Shown piece after piece: positions 46,484 through 55,290 of a stretch of DNA of 64,000 bases. Made by a program: the position numbers and the translations under genes. The DNA is taken from the NCBI GenBank assembly GCA_019058245.1, contig JAHPZJ010000026.1, positions 21,291 through 85,290 on the forward strand, given 5' to 3'. Source of the stretch: Promethearchaeota archaeon. GTDB taxonomy: Archaea > Asgardarchaeota > Lokiarchaeia > Sigyniarchaeales > SOKP01. Numbering within the stretch: the first letter of the stretch is position 1; each line of letters begins with the position of its first letter. A model generated the notes under the pieces. That model saw nothing but the letters and a program-made list of their open reading frames with translations. It did no database searches and was not told the origin of the DNA.

Positions 46484-48151
46484 ATGAAGCTGATTAAGGG
46501 ATTTACTGCTGAACCAGAAGGAAAAGAGAATTATCAGTTAAATGTTATTAATTTTATGAAACATGCAGTTAGAAATTATGCAAGACAAGAAATTGTTAGT
46601 AGAAAACTTGATGGTAGTCTTTTTCGATATACCTATAAGGAATCATATGAAAGAATGCAACGATTAGCAAATGCATTAGAATCGATTGGAGTAAAAGTGG
46701 CTGATCGTGTTGGAGTATTAGCATGGAATACACACCAGCATTATGAGATATATTATGGGCTACCAGGAATGGGTGCTGTAATGGTTACCTTAAATTTACG
46801 TCTTGCTTCTCAGGATTTAACATATATTGTTAATCATTCTGGAACAAAATATCTAATTGTCGATGAGGATTTAATTCAAATAGCTGAGAATATAGCAGCT
46901 TCATGTGATAATATAAAAGGTTATATTATTATTACTGATAAGGATCTAAATGATATTGAAACAAATTTAGCACCTCTCTATAGTTATGAAGATCTTTTGA
47001 AGAAAGCATTACCAGAATATAAATGGTTAAATTTAGATGAAAATTCAGCTTATGCTGCTTGCTATACAACAGGAACTACTGGTAAACCCAAAGGTGTTTA
47101 TTACTCACATCGAAATTTGTATTTACAATCAATGATGTTTGCGGCTTATTTTTCATTTACCGTAAATGATGTTGTTTTACAGTTAGTACCTATGTTCCAT
47201 GTTCTGGGTTGGTCAATGCCGCATGCAGCTACGTATATTGGTGCTAAGTTAATTTTCTCTGGAAAGTGGAATTTGAATGATGTTGAGGATCTTACAAAAA
47301 TTATGGTTCAAGAAAAGGTCTCTCTGACTGGAGCTGTTCCAGCTGTTTTTATGGCAATGCTAGAAGTTATTAGAAATTTGGAAGAAAAACCAGATTTTTC
47401 TCATGCTCGCTTGATTTGTGGTGGTTCTGAGCCTCCAATTACATTAATGCGTGGTTTTTGGGATGAAACAGGAGGAGAAATAATTCATTCTTATGGTTCT
47501 ACTGAAGCTATGTCAAATAGTACACTAAACTCGTTTAAACCATGGCTTAAGAAAGAACTCTCAGAAGAGGAACTATGGCAACTTAAGAAAAAACAAGGTA
47601 TAATCGTCTCAGGGCTTGATGTAAAAGTTGTTGATGAGGAAGGTAATGAAGTTCCTTGTGATGGAAAAACTTCAGGAGAGGTTCTTTTTCGTGGTCCTTG
47701 GATTACAAATAGCTATTATAAATCACCTCAAACAAGTAGTAGTTTTACTGAGGATGGATTCTTTAGAAGTGGTGATGTTGGCTGTCTTGACTCAGAGGGA
47801 TATCTCAAGATTACTGATAGAATTAAGGATGTAATTAAAAGTGGTGGAGAGTGGATTAGTTCAATTGATATGGAGAATTCATTGGTATCACATCCAGGGG
47901 TTCTTGAGGCAGCAGTTATAGGGATTCCTCATCCAAAATGGGATGAAAGACCTTTAGCTTTAGTTGTTTTACGAGAAGGATTTCGATCTATAAATAAAGA
48001 GGAAATATTTGGACATCTTACGAAAACATTTGCTAAGTGGCAATTACCTGAAGAGATTTTATTTGTAGAGTCAATCCCTAGGACTAGTGTAGGGAAACTT
48101 GATAAAAAAACAATGCGAATTCAATATCAAGATTTGTATACAAAAAGTTAG
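46484..48151 (+). CDS. Medium/long-chain acyl-CoA synthetase (AMP-forming)
   Basis: 555 residues of the ANL ligase family. ATP loop YTTGTTGKPKGVYYSHRN, HSYGSTEAMSNST, FFRSGDVGCLDSEGY, RIKDVIKSGGEWIS and the C-terminal RTSVGKLDKKTMR with the catalytic Lys. Together with the length and PMFHVLGWSMPH this places it with fatty-acid/aromatic acid CoA ligases (FadD/AlkK group) rather than acetyl-CoA synthetase. It may feed beta-oxidation. It is divergent from the hydrolase gene, with 248 bases between. Confidence 0.88.
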   Translation: MKLIKGFTAEPEGKENYQLNVINFMKHAVRNYARQEIVSRKLDGSLFRYTYKESYERMQRLANALESIGVKVADRVGVLAWNTHQHYEIYYGLPGMGAVMVTLNLRLASQDLTYIVNHSGTKYLIVDEDLIQIAENIAASCDNIKGYIIITDKDLNDIETNLAPLYSYEDLLKKALPEYKWLNLDENSAYAACYTTGTTGKPKGVYYSHRNLYLQSMMFAAYFSFTVNDVVLQLVPMFHVLGWSMPHAATYIGAKLIFSGKWNLNDVEDLTKIMVQEKVSLTGAVPAVFMAMLEVIRNLEEKPDFSHARLICGGSEPPITLMRGFWDETGGEIIHSYGSTEAMSNSTLNSFKPWLKKELSEEELWQLKKKQGIIVSGLDVKVVDEEGNEVPCDGKTSGEVLFRGPWITNSYYKSPQTSSSFTEDGFFRSGDVGCLDSEGYLKITDRIKDVIKSGGEWISSIDMENSLVSHPGVLEAAVIGIPHPKWDERPLALVVLREGFRSINKEEIFGHLTKTFAKWQLPEEILFVESIPRTSVGKLDKKTMRIQYQDLYTKS

Positions 48152-48157
48152 AGTTAT

Positions 48158-48179
48158 GAGTTTTTACTCTATTTTTTTA
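48158..48179 (+). terminator. Short hairpin and T-tract between convergent genes
   Basis: GAGT, four T, ACTC followed by ATTTTTTTA, directly after the acyl-CoA synthetase stop (TAG at 48149-48151) and before the end of the eS28 gene on the other strand. Confidence 0.5.
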
Positions 48180-48206
48180 TTAAGGTTTTTTTAGTAAATA
48201 AGAGTT

Positions 48207-48452
48207 TTATCTACGTCCCCGAATTTTGCGAGCTTCTCGTTCTACTTCTCGTAGAATAACAATATCATCCATGCGAATTGGACCTTTCACATTACGAGTG
48301 AGAATTCGATTTCTATCTGGACCTTCAAGAATACGTACTTTTATCTGAGTAATCTCCCCTGTAAGTCCTGTTCGACCAATTATTTGAATTACTTGTGCTG
48401 GAATCGCTAAATCTTGTACCGAAACGCCTTTTGATTTGTCTAATTTAACCAA
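48207..48452 (-). CDS. rps28e: Ribosomal protein eS28
   Basis: 81 residues with the archaeal eS28 sequence: [60 protein letters not shown]. The start is TTG behind GGTGATAATC. It follows eL7Ae after 18 bases, the normal archaeal operon order. Confidence 0.95.
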   Translation of the reverse strand: MVKLDKSKGVSVQDLAIPAQVIQIIGRTGLTGEITQIKVRILEGPDRNRILTRNVKGPIRMDDIVILREVEREARKIRGRR

Positions 48453-48470
48453 AGATTATCACCAAATTAA

Positions 48471-48842
48471 TTACTTTTTGATTTCTTCTAATTTTTTTGT
48501 TAGATCTTGTAATGCATTTTCATTTCCAGTACCTGCGTTTTCAATCGCAATTGCACTCGAAGATACGTTAATTTTTACAACATTTCCAAGTTCTTTTTTA
48601 GTTGAGAGATAACCATATGGAATTCCTTTTTCCTCACATAAAAGTGGTATATGGAATAAAATTTCTGGTGGACTCACGTCTTCTGCCATAACGACTAATT
48701 TTGCTTGAACTCTTTCAATTGATTTAGTTACTTCATTCATACCTTTTCTAATCTTCGAATCCCTTGTTTCTGCAATGGTGGTTAACGTATTCTTTAGTTG
48801 ATTTTTTAACTTTTCAGGTATTTTAAATTTTACATAAGAAAT
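48471..48842 (-). CDS. rpl7ae: Ribosomal protein eL8 (L7Ae) with ATT start
   Basis: A K-turn RNA-binding protein of the 50S subunit and of box C/D, H/ACA and RNase P complexes. The region 48740-48471 encodes MNEVTKSIERVQAKLVVMAE and VSPPEILFHIPLLCEEKGIP, typical of the middle and end of L7Ae. The same frame continues upstream with SYVKFKIPEKLKNQLKNTLT and RDSKIRKG, the expected L7Ae N-terminus, but has no ATG, GTG or TTG before a TGA at 48849-48851. The only codon that fits both homology and the Shine-Dalgarno site AGGAGATGATT is ATT at 48842-48840, giving 123 residues, the family's usual length. Confidence 0.88.
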   Translation of the reverse strand: MSYVKFKIPEKLKNQLKNTLTTIAETRDSKIRKGMNEVTKSIERVQAKLVVMAEDVSPPEILFHIPLLCEEKGIPYGYLSTKKELGNVVKINVSSSAIAIENAGTGNENALQDLTKKLEEIKK

Positions 48843-49150
48843 ATTTAATCATCTCCTTCAAATATACTTTTTTTAAGATATATTTTCATAAATCATCGAT
48901 TTATTGTAAGAAAAGTAATTATAGAAATTAAATAAAATTTTTCATTTAGGTAAAAAACCTAAAAATTCTAATATATCAACAAAAAAAACATATAAAAATT
49001 TTATTCTAAATATAGGGAATTAAATAGAAAAGCTTATTTTTTATGAATTATTTATTAAATTGGATATATTATATTTTCTAAGTTAAATTGATTTATTTAA
49101 CAAAAATATTAAAATCGTAAAATAATTTAACTAAATGGAGGAGATCAACC
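48843..49150. promoter_or_regulatory. Divergent promoter region between eL7Ae-eS28 and rpo10
   Basis: 308 bases of AT-rich DNA with no gene. It contains Shine-Dalgarno elements at both ends: AGGAGA (minus strand, 48857-48852) for eL7Ae, and GGAGGAGATC (49137-49146) for rpo10. Promoter positions are not sharply defined; several TATA-like stretches are present. Confidence 0.5.
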
Positions 49151-49351
49151 ATTATTATACCAATCCGCTGTTTTAGTTGCGGGAAATTAATCGCTCATAT
49201 TTATAAGCCGTATCTTGAGATGATAGAAAAGGGTGAGTCTTCTGAAAAAGCATTTAAAGAATTAGGAATCGAGCGATTCTGTTGCAAAAGAATGGTGGTT
49301 TCGCATGTTGACTTGATTGATGAACTACTCAAGTTCCCTCGATTACAATAA
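49151..49351 (+). CDS. rpo10: RNA polymerase subunit Rpo10 (RpoN) with ATT start
   Basis: 66 residues: IIPIRCFSCGKLIAHIYKPY with the zinc knuckle CFSCG, and ERFCCKRMVVSHVDLIDELL with RFCCKRM, the diagnostic Rpb10/Rpo10 block. Family members begin MIIPVRCFTCG, and the residue at the Met position is encoded by ATT at 49151. The frame has no standard start codon upstream, and GGAGGAGATC ends 4 bases before it, so translation initiates at ATT. The subunit assembles on the Rpo3-Rpo11 platform. The gene is easily missed by ORF callers. Confidence 0.9.
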   Translation: MIIPIRCFSCGKLIAHIYKPYLEMIEKGESSEKAFKELGIERFCCKRMVVSHVDLIDELLKFPRLQ

Positions 49352-49390
49352 CATAACTTTTTTTTAATTAATAGAAAAAGAAACTAAAAT

Positions 49391-49573
49391 TTACTGTTTC
49401 CCATAGTAGGAAGTCCATCTTGTCTTTCTTGCTTTCTTTTTGTAGTTTATCATTGACTTCCGGCATTTATTAGTGCAGAAATTCAAAACAGTACCATCTT
49501 TCTTTACAAACATAACGCCTCGACCGATGGGAATGTCGTAACCACAAAAACTGCATTTTTTTACTTTTACCAT
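49391..49573 (-). CDS. rpl24e: Ribosomal protein eL24
   Basis: 60 residues. Zinc ligands are CSFCGYDIPIGRG and FCTNKCRKS, followed by the aromatic/basic end ARKTRWTSYYGK; this is archaeal eL24 of the 50S. A GTG 3 codons earlier (49582) is possible, but MVKVKKCSFCG from the ATG fits homologues. It is 29 bases downstream of eS6 and probably co-transcribed with it. Confidence 0.93.
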   Translation of the reverse strand: MVKVKKCSFCGYDIPIGRGVMFVKKDGTVLNFCTNKCRKSMINYKKKARKTRWTSYYGKQ

Positions 49574-49602
49574 TATTTCCACTCTTAAGAATTGATTAAA
49601 TT

Positions 49603-50001
49603 TTATTCCTTCTTAAAAATCTCAACTTCTCCGTATTTTATCACTTTCATGTTAATTAAGGTCATATCATGCGTAATTTCGTCTCCGCGAACAGTTCTTC
49701 TTCTTTTCTCTCCTTTTCTTTGAGGTTTATAACCAATACTTCTTTTTGATACTAAGATTTTCTTTTTTACTGGTCCATGAACACCTTTTCTCATCGGAAA
49801 ACCACTAGTATCACTCCCACCAGTGATTTGAAATTCATAATTTGCGAATCCTATTAGTCCCCCCTTAATAATATCTCCGATTTTCATCCCTTCAAATCTA
49901 AACTTCTTCTGATCAATCTCAATTACCTTAGACAATCCTTTTCCGGGACCCTCGTTCCCACCACTTATATTAAATTTGTATACAATTTTTTCAGAGGACA
50001 C
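49603..50001 (-). CDS. rps6e: Ribosomal protein eS6
   Basis: 132 residues: YKFNISGGNEGPGKGLSKVI, IKGGLIGFANYEFQITGGSD and SGFPMRKGVHGPVKKKILVS, then KRRRTVRGDEITHDMTLIN. These are the conserved eS6 blocks of the 30S subunit. The final NMKVIKYGEVEIF gives the normal archaeal end without the eukaryotic phosphorylated tail. Confidence 0.95.
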   Translation of the reverse strand: MSSEKIVYKFNISGGNEGPGKGLSKVIEIDQKKFRFEGMKIGDIIKGGLIGFANYEFQITGGSDTSGFPMRKGVHGPVKKKILVSKRSIGYKPQRKGEKRRRTVRGDEITHDMTLINMKVIKYGEVEIFKKE

Positions 50002-50177
50002 GATGCATCAAAATATCGAACTTAAAAAAACAAGATTAACTTCTAAAATGCATATTTTCATAAAAATTTTATGGAAAAGTTATATTTTGAATTAGTTCCT
50101 AAATAAATAAAGATAAAGAAATTTATTTTAGTGAATTACCTATTTAATTTATATAAGAAATTATTAGATTTTCCTAT

Positions 50178-50972
50178 ATGCAAATATTTGAAGTAGTGGA
50201 ATTATCAGAATTCCCTTATATGGAAACAATGGAATTTAATCAAGGGCAGGTAGTTAGTGATATTTTAAATGAGATTAATAATGAAAAAGTATTTTTGCTT
50301 GTAGATCATGATACTAAACGGATTTGGACGTTTAATGGTTCAAAGAGTCCCTTTAAAATACAAATTTATGGAGGAATTTTAGCTGGTAAGCTACGTCAAC
50401 AATTGAAATTATTTTATAGAATATATTCCTTGAATAGGTATTCCAAAGAAGATAAGGAATTTCAGGAAATATTAGAAAAATCTATTGGTGGTGGTAGAGC
50501 TAAACCAATCGAAAAAAAAGATTTCCCAGAACCAACCCCAGATAAATATGTTGCTGATATTTCTCTATCAACCCCAAAAATAAATAATGCCTTAGAATAT
50601 ATTAACCAGTTTCCCCAACCAGAAAATCTCATACGAAGATTTATGATAATAAGCGGAACAATCTTTTCAGATGAAAAAATTACAGAATCTTTTGTTAAGG
50701 AAGAAAAAACCACAATCAATCCCAAACAATTAGGGCGATTAAACACAGGTTTTACATTCTTTCAAGATCATAACTATTCGACTCGATTAATTATAAAAGA
50801 ACGAATTATCCAAGGAATCGAATTATATGTTGATAAAGATGATAAATCTCCTTCTATAAAAATTGAAATACCTTTAATATTTGAGGAAAAATTCAATAAT
50901 CCCGGTTCTATAGAATCATTAATTAATGCCTTTCAAATCCCAAAAAAATTGCCTGAAGAAAGCGAAAAATAA
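50178..50972 (+). CDS. Unknown protein, possibly gelsolin-like N-terminus
   Basis: 264 residues, no membrane span. Residues 35-85 read KVFLLVDHDTKRIWTFNGSK and GGILAGKLRQQLKLFYRIYS, which recalls the VxLLD...kxIWxWxG...A start of gelsolin domains; the match is partial. A Pro-rich linker (EKKDFPEPTPDKY) leads to a second alpha/beta domain (170-250). It stands 7 bases before the radical SAM gene and so probably shares its operon. The function is unknown. Confidence 0.55.
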   Translation: MQIFEVVELSEFPYMETMEFNQGQVVSDILNEINNEKVFLLVDHDTKRIWTFNGSKSPFKIQIYGGILAGKLRQQLKLFYRIYSLNRYSKEDKEFQEILEKSIGGGRAKPIEKKDFPEPTPDKYVADISLSTPKINNALEYINQFPQPENLIRRFMIISGTIFSDEKITESFVKEEKTTINPKQLGRLNTGFTFFQDHNYSTRLIIKERIIQGIELYVDKDDKSPSIKIEIPLIFEEKFNNPGSIESLINAFQIPKKLPEESEK

Positions 50973-50979
50973 AAAATGA

Positions 50980-52350
50980 ATGAGATCGAAACAGATAATT
51001 AAGATGCTTCTCTTAATTAATCCTAGAACTTCTAAACCATCAGAAATTCGTTCAAGGTTTTTTAGAGAACCTAACTTAGGATTATTATATTTAGCAGCAA
51101 TCTTAGATTTAAATGATATTCCTGTTGAAATCTTAGATCTTGAACAATTTATAGATTTGAACGAGTACGAGTTAGAAAATTTAATTTATGAAAGAATAAA
51201 TGATTTCAAGATTTTTGGTATAACATGTCTTACAAATACATTTCATTTAGCTTTAAATATTGCGAGAATAATAAAAAATTACAATAGAAATAATTATATC
51301 ATTTTAGGTGGACCTCACGTTTCATTTATGTACGAGGACATTCTAATAAATGATAAAAAAACTGAAGATTTAATTGATTTTATTTGTATTGGAGAAGCAG
51401 AGACTTCATTTTTAAAGTTGGTAAAATTCTTAAGATCTCAAATTTTAAATGAAGAAAGTATAAAAAAAAATGACAACCAATTACAAACTATTAACGGACT
51501 TGCTTATATAAATTCCAATGGTAAATTATCTATAAGGCAAGCTATGGATGAAATTAACCTAGATTCTTTACCTTTACCTGCCCGTTATAAATTATCTCAA
51601 GAAAATTATTATTATAATGTGGCAAATATTATTGTTAATCGAGGATGTCCTAATCAATGCTCATTCTGCTCAAGACAAAATTTATTTAAAAAGATTAGGA
51701 TTAGAAGTATCAAATCAATTTTAGAGGAAATAAGAGATATCCAAGCTCTACGGACTTATTCTCATATCAATTTTTATGATAATATAAATATTGATAAAGC
51801 ATTTTTTATAAGTTTTTGTAAAATGTTTATTGAAAATGAGATTAAAATACCTTGGGGATGTGAACTACGCGTAGATACAATTGGATATGATGAGGCACGT
51901 CTACTAAAGAAAGCAGGATGCCAATTAATAGCAACTGGGATTGAATCCGCAAATGAAAAAGTACTCAAAACTAATTTTAAATATCAGGATCCAGAAAATG
52001 TTAGATTTGGAATTATAAATCTAAAAAAACAAAATATTCCCATTCAAGCTTATTTTATAATAGGATTACCTGGAGAAACTGAACAAAGTGTTTCTCAAAC
52101 AATTGAATTCATAAAATCACTCCCTTTTGATAAAAATGATGACTTAAACTATTTTGTGGCAACACCTTATCCTGGCTCTCGTTTATGGGATGAGCAAGAC
52201 TATTTTAATATTAAAATATTTGAGAAAGATTTTACTAAATATGATTGTAATCATATAATCTTCACAACTAAAGAGTTGAATAAAAGAAAATTAGAAGAAT
52301 TGTATTCAAAAACAAAACAAATTGAAACGATATATCATCGTACTACCTAA
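50980..52350 (+). CDS. Radical SAM enzyme with B12-binding domain
   Basis: 456 residues. An N-terminal B12-binding Rossmann domain (MLLLINPRTSKPSEI, PNLGLLYLAAILDLNDIPVE, IILGGPHVSFM, FICIGEAETS) precedes the radical SAM core with RGCPNQCSFCSRQN (CxxxCxxC). After it come IATGIESANEKVLK and YFIIGLPGETEQSV. Family members methylate or rearrange unreactive carbons; the substrate is unknown. The start may also be the ATG at 51004. It is flanked at 7 and 8 bases by the preceding unknown gene and the following ATL gene, so an operon is likely. Confidence 0.85.
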   Translation: MRSKQIIKMLLLINPRTSKPSEIRSRFFREPNLGLLYLAAILDLNDIPVEILDLEQFIDLNEYELENLIYERINDFKIFGITCLTNTFHLALNIARIIKNYNRNNYIILGGPHVSFMYEDILINDKKTEDLIDFICIGEAETSFLKLVKFLRSQILNEESIKKNDNQLQTINGLAYINSNGKLSIRQAMDEINLDSLPLPARYKLSQENYYYNVANIIVNRGCPNQCSFCSRQNLFKKIRIRSIKSILEEIRDIQALRTYSHINFYDNINIDKAFFISFCKMFIENEIKIPWGCELRVDTIGYDEARLLKKAGCQLIATGIESANEKVLKTNFKYQDPENVRFGIINLKKQNIPIQAYFIIGLPGETEQSVSQTIEFIKSLPFDKNDDLNYFVATPYPGSRLWDEQDYFNIKIFEKDFTKYDCNHIIFTTKELNKRKLEELYSKTKQIETIYHRTT

Positions 52351-52358
52351 ATAAAATA

Positions 52359-52709
52359 ATGAATAAAAGATGGTGTTTACCAATTCCTAGTGATTTCACA
52401 GAAAAAATTATTCGAATAATTAAAAATATACCAAACGGAAAAGTTCTTACTTATGGATTTATTGCTAAATTAGCAGGGAATCCGAGAGCTGCTAGACAAG
52501 TATCATGGATTTTGCACTCCTCAAGTAAAAAATATAATCTTCCATGGCATAGAGTAATCAACTCAAAAGGAAATATAGCTTTAAACTCTATTGAGGATCG
52601 TGAATATCAAAAAAGTCTATTAGAACAGGAAGGGATTGTGATAACAGAAGGATTTAGAGTCGATCTTAAAAAATATCTATGGAAAATCGAATCTATTAAA
52701 AAAATATAA
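52359..52709 (+). CDS. Alkyltransferase-like (ATL) DNA repair protein
   Basis: 116 residues of the MGMT DNA-binding domain. Blocks are IPNGKVLTYGFIAKLAGNPR, AARQVSWILH and LPWHRVINSKGNIAL. In alkyltransferases the active-site motif is PCHRV; here Cys is replaced by Trp (PWHRV), the hallmark of ATL proteins, which bind O6-alkylguanine and hand it to nucleotide excision repair without removing the alkyl group. It is the last gene of the operon with the B12 radical SAM enzyme. Confidence 0.88.
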   Translation: MNKRWCLPIPSDFTEKIIRIIKNIPNGKVLTYGFIAKLAGNPRAARQVSWILHSSSKKYNLPWHRVINSKGNIALNSIEDREYQKSLLEQEGIVITEGFRVDLKKYLWKIESIKKI

Positions 52710-52790
52710 GTTAAATTTTATTTTAAATAATTTTTTAGTTGAAGATGATTCGTTAATAGTCTTATAATCTTGCTATTTTTATCTGTCCTT

Positions 52791-53924
52791 TCAAAAAAGC
52801 TTAAATCGAGCAGCTGTTGATTTTGTAATTTCTAAAATATTATTTATGTCTTTTTGAGAAAAATTTGGAGTATAATAACTAGGTTCATGCAAATTCCTAA
52901 TATAGTACTTTTTAACTGAGTTGAATTTTTCTGTTTTTAGTTCAAGGTGTTCGAGAATTTCATCTATTACTGTTCCTGGAGTTGTACATAAATCATGGTA
53001 TCTAACAATAAGAGATGCTTTTTTTAGATTCTTATTTGCATCAAGTTGATTAGCGAGAAAATTATATATAGATCTCCAATAATACGCCCATCCTTTTACA
53101 TAATCCTCTTTAATACGCCATAGTCTACGAATTTTATGGATAATTTCTTTATTTCCCACATTTATACATAATTGATGATGACCAAATTCATTATGTCCTG
53201 AAATTCTAAGCCAATCTGTTAAAAGGGGATGTTGTTTTTCCATCCTTAAAATTAGGTTTGTTTGCTTAATCAGTGAAGCAATATGCCTTATTGGATCACG
53301 AATTATAATTAAAAATTTTGAATCTGGAAAAAGACGAAGTAAATATTCTAATCTTGTTACATGGTAATTATTTTTAGTTAGATAACGAGAACCTTTTTGA
53401 TTAAAAATGAGTTTTCGAATGTGAGTTCTATAAAATCTCTCAAATTTAGGATTGGAAAAATCTAAATTTAAAACTTTTGAAATATTTTCGTTATGATTGT
53501 TATCTAAGAATTTTCGCCAAAGTATCTCTTCTATAGCTTCAGGGCTTTCACGTGAAACGATAATTCCATCCTTATGAAACCGTTCAAAAGGTTTAGTATA
53601 AATGTTAATTTTATCAGCAATCAAACTAAACCAATATGGGAGATATGGCATAAGAATATGCTTATATCGGTGCGTTGAGACATCTGAATGTTTGCTTAAC
53701 ATTTCTAAAATTATTGTTGTTCCTGCACGAGCAAGACCAGTAATATAAATTGGTTTCTCGATTTTTATTTTATCTATTTCATTATATAGTGCAAATGTTT
53801 CTAACTTATCGAGGAAAAAAGAAAATGATTTAAATCTATCAAAAAATTTATTTACACCATAAGCAGCATATCCTAATACAGGAAGTTTAAATGAATTGTT
53901 TTCTTTTGATTTTATTCTTATCAT
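52791..53924 (-). CDS. Sulfotransferase-family protein
   Basis: 377 residues. The 5' phosphosulfate loop is IYITGLARAGTTIILEML with the Gly-Thr-Thr turn, and the 3' phosphate region is LIIIRDPIRHIASLIKQTN with Arg and Ser. Such proteins use PAPS to sulfate lipids, sugars or proteins; a sulfated glycolipid would be possible. There is no signal or membrane anchor. No glycosyltransferase neighbours were seen. Convergent to the ATL operon. Confidence 0.82.
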   Translation of the reverse strand: MIRIKSKENNSFKLPVLGYAAYGVNKFFDRFKSFSFFLDKLETFALYNEIDKIKIEKPIYITGLARAGTTIILEMLSKHSDVSTHRYKHILMPYLPYWFSLIADKINIYTKPFERFHKDGIIVSRESPEAIEEILWRKFLDNNHNENISKVLNLDFSNPKFERFYRTHIRKLIFNQKGSRYLTKNNYHVTRLEYLLRLFPDSKFLIIIRDPIRHIASLIKQTNLILRMEKQHPLLTDWLRISGHNEFGHHQLCINVGNKEIIHKIRRLWRIKEDYVKGWAYYWRSIYNFLANQLDANKNLKKASLIVRYHDLCTTPGTVIDEILEHLELKTEKFNSVKKYYIRNLHEPSYYTPNFSQKDINNILEITKSTAARFKLF

Positions 53925-54123
53925 TAGATTATATTTAGCGTTGTTCCAGAATTTTAAATTTTCATTTATTTTTACTATGAAAATTTAAATTTTACTTAGA
54001 TAATGAGTATTTTAAAGTTATAATTATTTTAGTTTTCAAATATTATATAAACATCATAAAATTTGATATTATATTTAATTGATAAACATTATATTTTATA
54101 TTGAAATTGTTAAGTGAATTAAA

Positions 54124-54972
54124 ATGAATGAAAATAACTCTAATTCTTGGATTAAAAAATTAATTATTCTGGGAGTATTCATCTATGTTATTATATTAAC
54201 AGCAGGATTAGATTGGGCAGCAGAGCATTCAGAAGTCGGAATTACTATGCGATTTGTATGGTTAATTGGTTTAATAAGTCTAGGATTAATATTACCTATT
54301 GGATTTATGTATCTTGCAGGTAATAATGAAACTGAAAGAAGAAAATCTGATAAGAAATGGTTCATAATAGCTATTATTTTATTCTTGGTTGCGAATGGAA
54401 TACCAATCGTGTTTTACCTGATACTCGGAATTTCACCAGGATTTTTCTTATATGTGCAATTAATATTGTTTGGATTAATTCCCGCTTTTTTTATTCAACC
54501 AAAAGATTCCAAATATAGAATTCTGATCCTACTCATTCTTTTTGCCACTATAATAATTCCTATAGGAATTCTTGTAAACTTCACTATTAATGATTTATGG
54601 TATGCTGGAGTAACTGATAAAACTATGTATTATCTATCTTTCTGGGGGCTTTTAATGACATTTTTTTATCTTATTATTGCTATAGGTTTCAAAATGGGTG
54701 GATCAAGTAGAAGGGATGGCTGGAATGTCTTTGTCGCAGGAACACTTTTACAATATAGCACTCTTGAAGATTTCTTTTATTTCTTTTTAAATGGACAACC
54801 TTTACCTGGAACTTGGCCTTGGATGAGCAATTTTGTTATTAATTTAGAGGCTTTATTTGGTCATATTCCTACAGATTTAGATCTATTAATTTTCTGCTTA
54901 ATAATATCAATTATCGCCGTTTTTATTTTATTTGATGGACATGGGTATATCTGGAATAAAATTAGGTCATAA
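54124..54972 (+). CDS. Polytopic membrane protein, unknown
   Basis: 282 residues, about seven spans (13-30, 40-64, 76-100, 106-124, 130-150, 168-190 and 255-272). Between the last ones lies a conserved-looking aromatic stretch TLLQYSTLEDFFYFFLNGQP followed by GTWPWMSN. There are no recognised channel or transporter motifs. It stands alone between the sulfotransferase and Fae-Hps genes. Confidence 0.65.
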   Translation: MNENNSNSWIKKLIILGVFIYVIILTAGLDWAAEHSEVGITMRFVWLIGLISLGLILPIGFMYLAGNNETERRKSDKKWFIIAIILFLVANGIPIVFYLILGISPGFFLYVQLILFGLIPAFFIQPKDSKYRILILLILFATIIIPIGILVNFTINDLWYAGVTDKTMYYLSFWGLLMTFFYLIIAIGFKMGGSSRRDGWNVFVAGTLLQYSTLEDFFYFFLNGQPLPGTWPWMSNFVINLEALFGHIPTDLDLLIFCLIISIIAVFILFDGHGYIWNKIRS

Positions 54973-55290
54973 TTGCATATATCTCTTATATCTTTTTTTT
55001 CTATTATTATTTAATGGACAAATCTATTTTCTCATATGAAATAAGGTTATTAGATTTAAAATCATAAAAAATCAATTTTTCAAATCAACTTTTATTATAA
55101 GAACTTGGATTTGGAGCATTTTTTTAATTTACTTAATGTTTATTAATTGAGATATTCAATTAATAAATAATTATATTAATAGAAGAATAACTCTAGATAA
55201 TTGGAGATAATATTATCTCAAAAATACACTATTATAAATAAAAAATATCTACAAATTACTCAATTAATTAAGAAGTAGAAGATTCAAATT
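54973..55290. promoter_or_regulatory. 318-base upstream region of fae-hps
   Basis: No gene seen. It contains a hairpin-like inverted repeat TTAATTGA-gatat-TCAATTAA (55143-55163) and a perfect 16-base palindrome GAGATAATATTATCTC (55204-55219), then a TATA-like TATAAATAA near 55232. The palindrome is a candidate operator for fae-hps, though A/T-rich palindromes occur by chance. Confidence 0.35.

Noticed and set aside
48471..48740. eL7Ae starting at the internal ATG 48740 (89 residues)
   Set aside because: It would delete the conserved first 34 residues that are present upstream in frame, so the ATT start is preferred.
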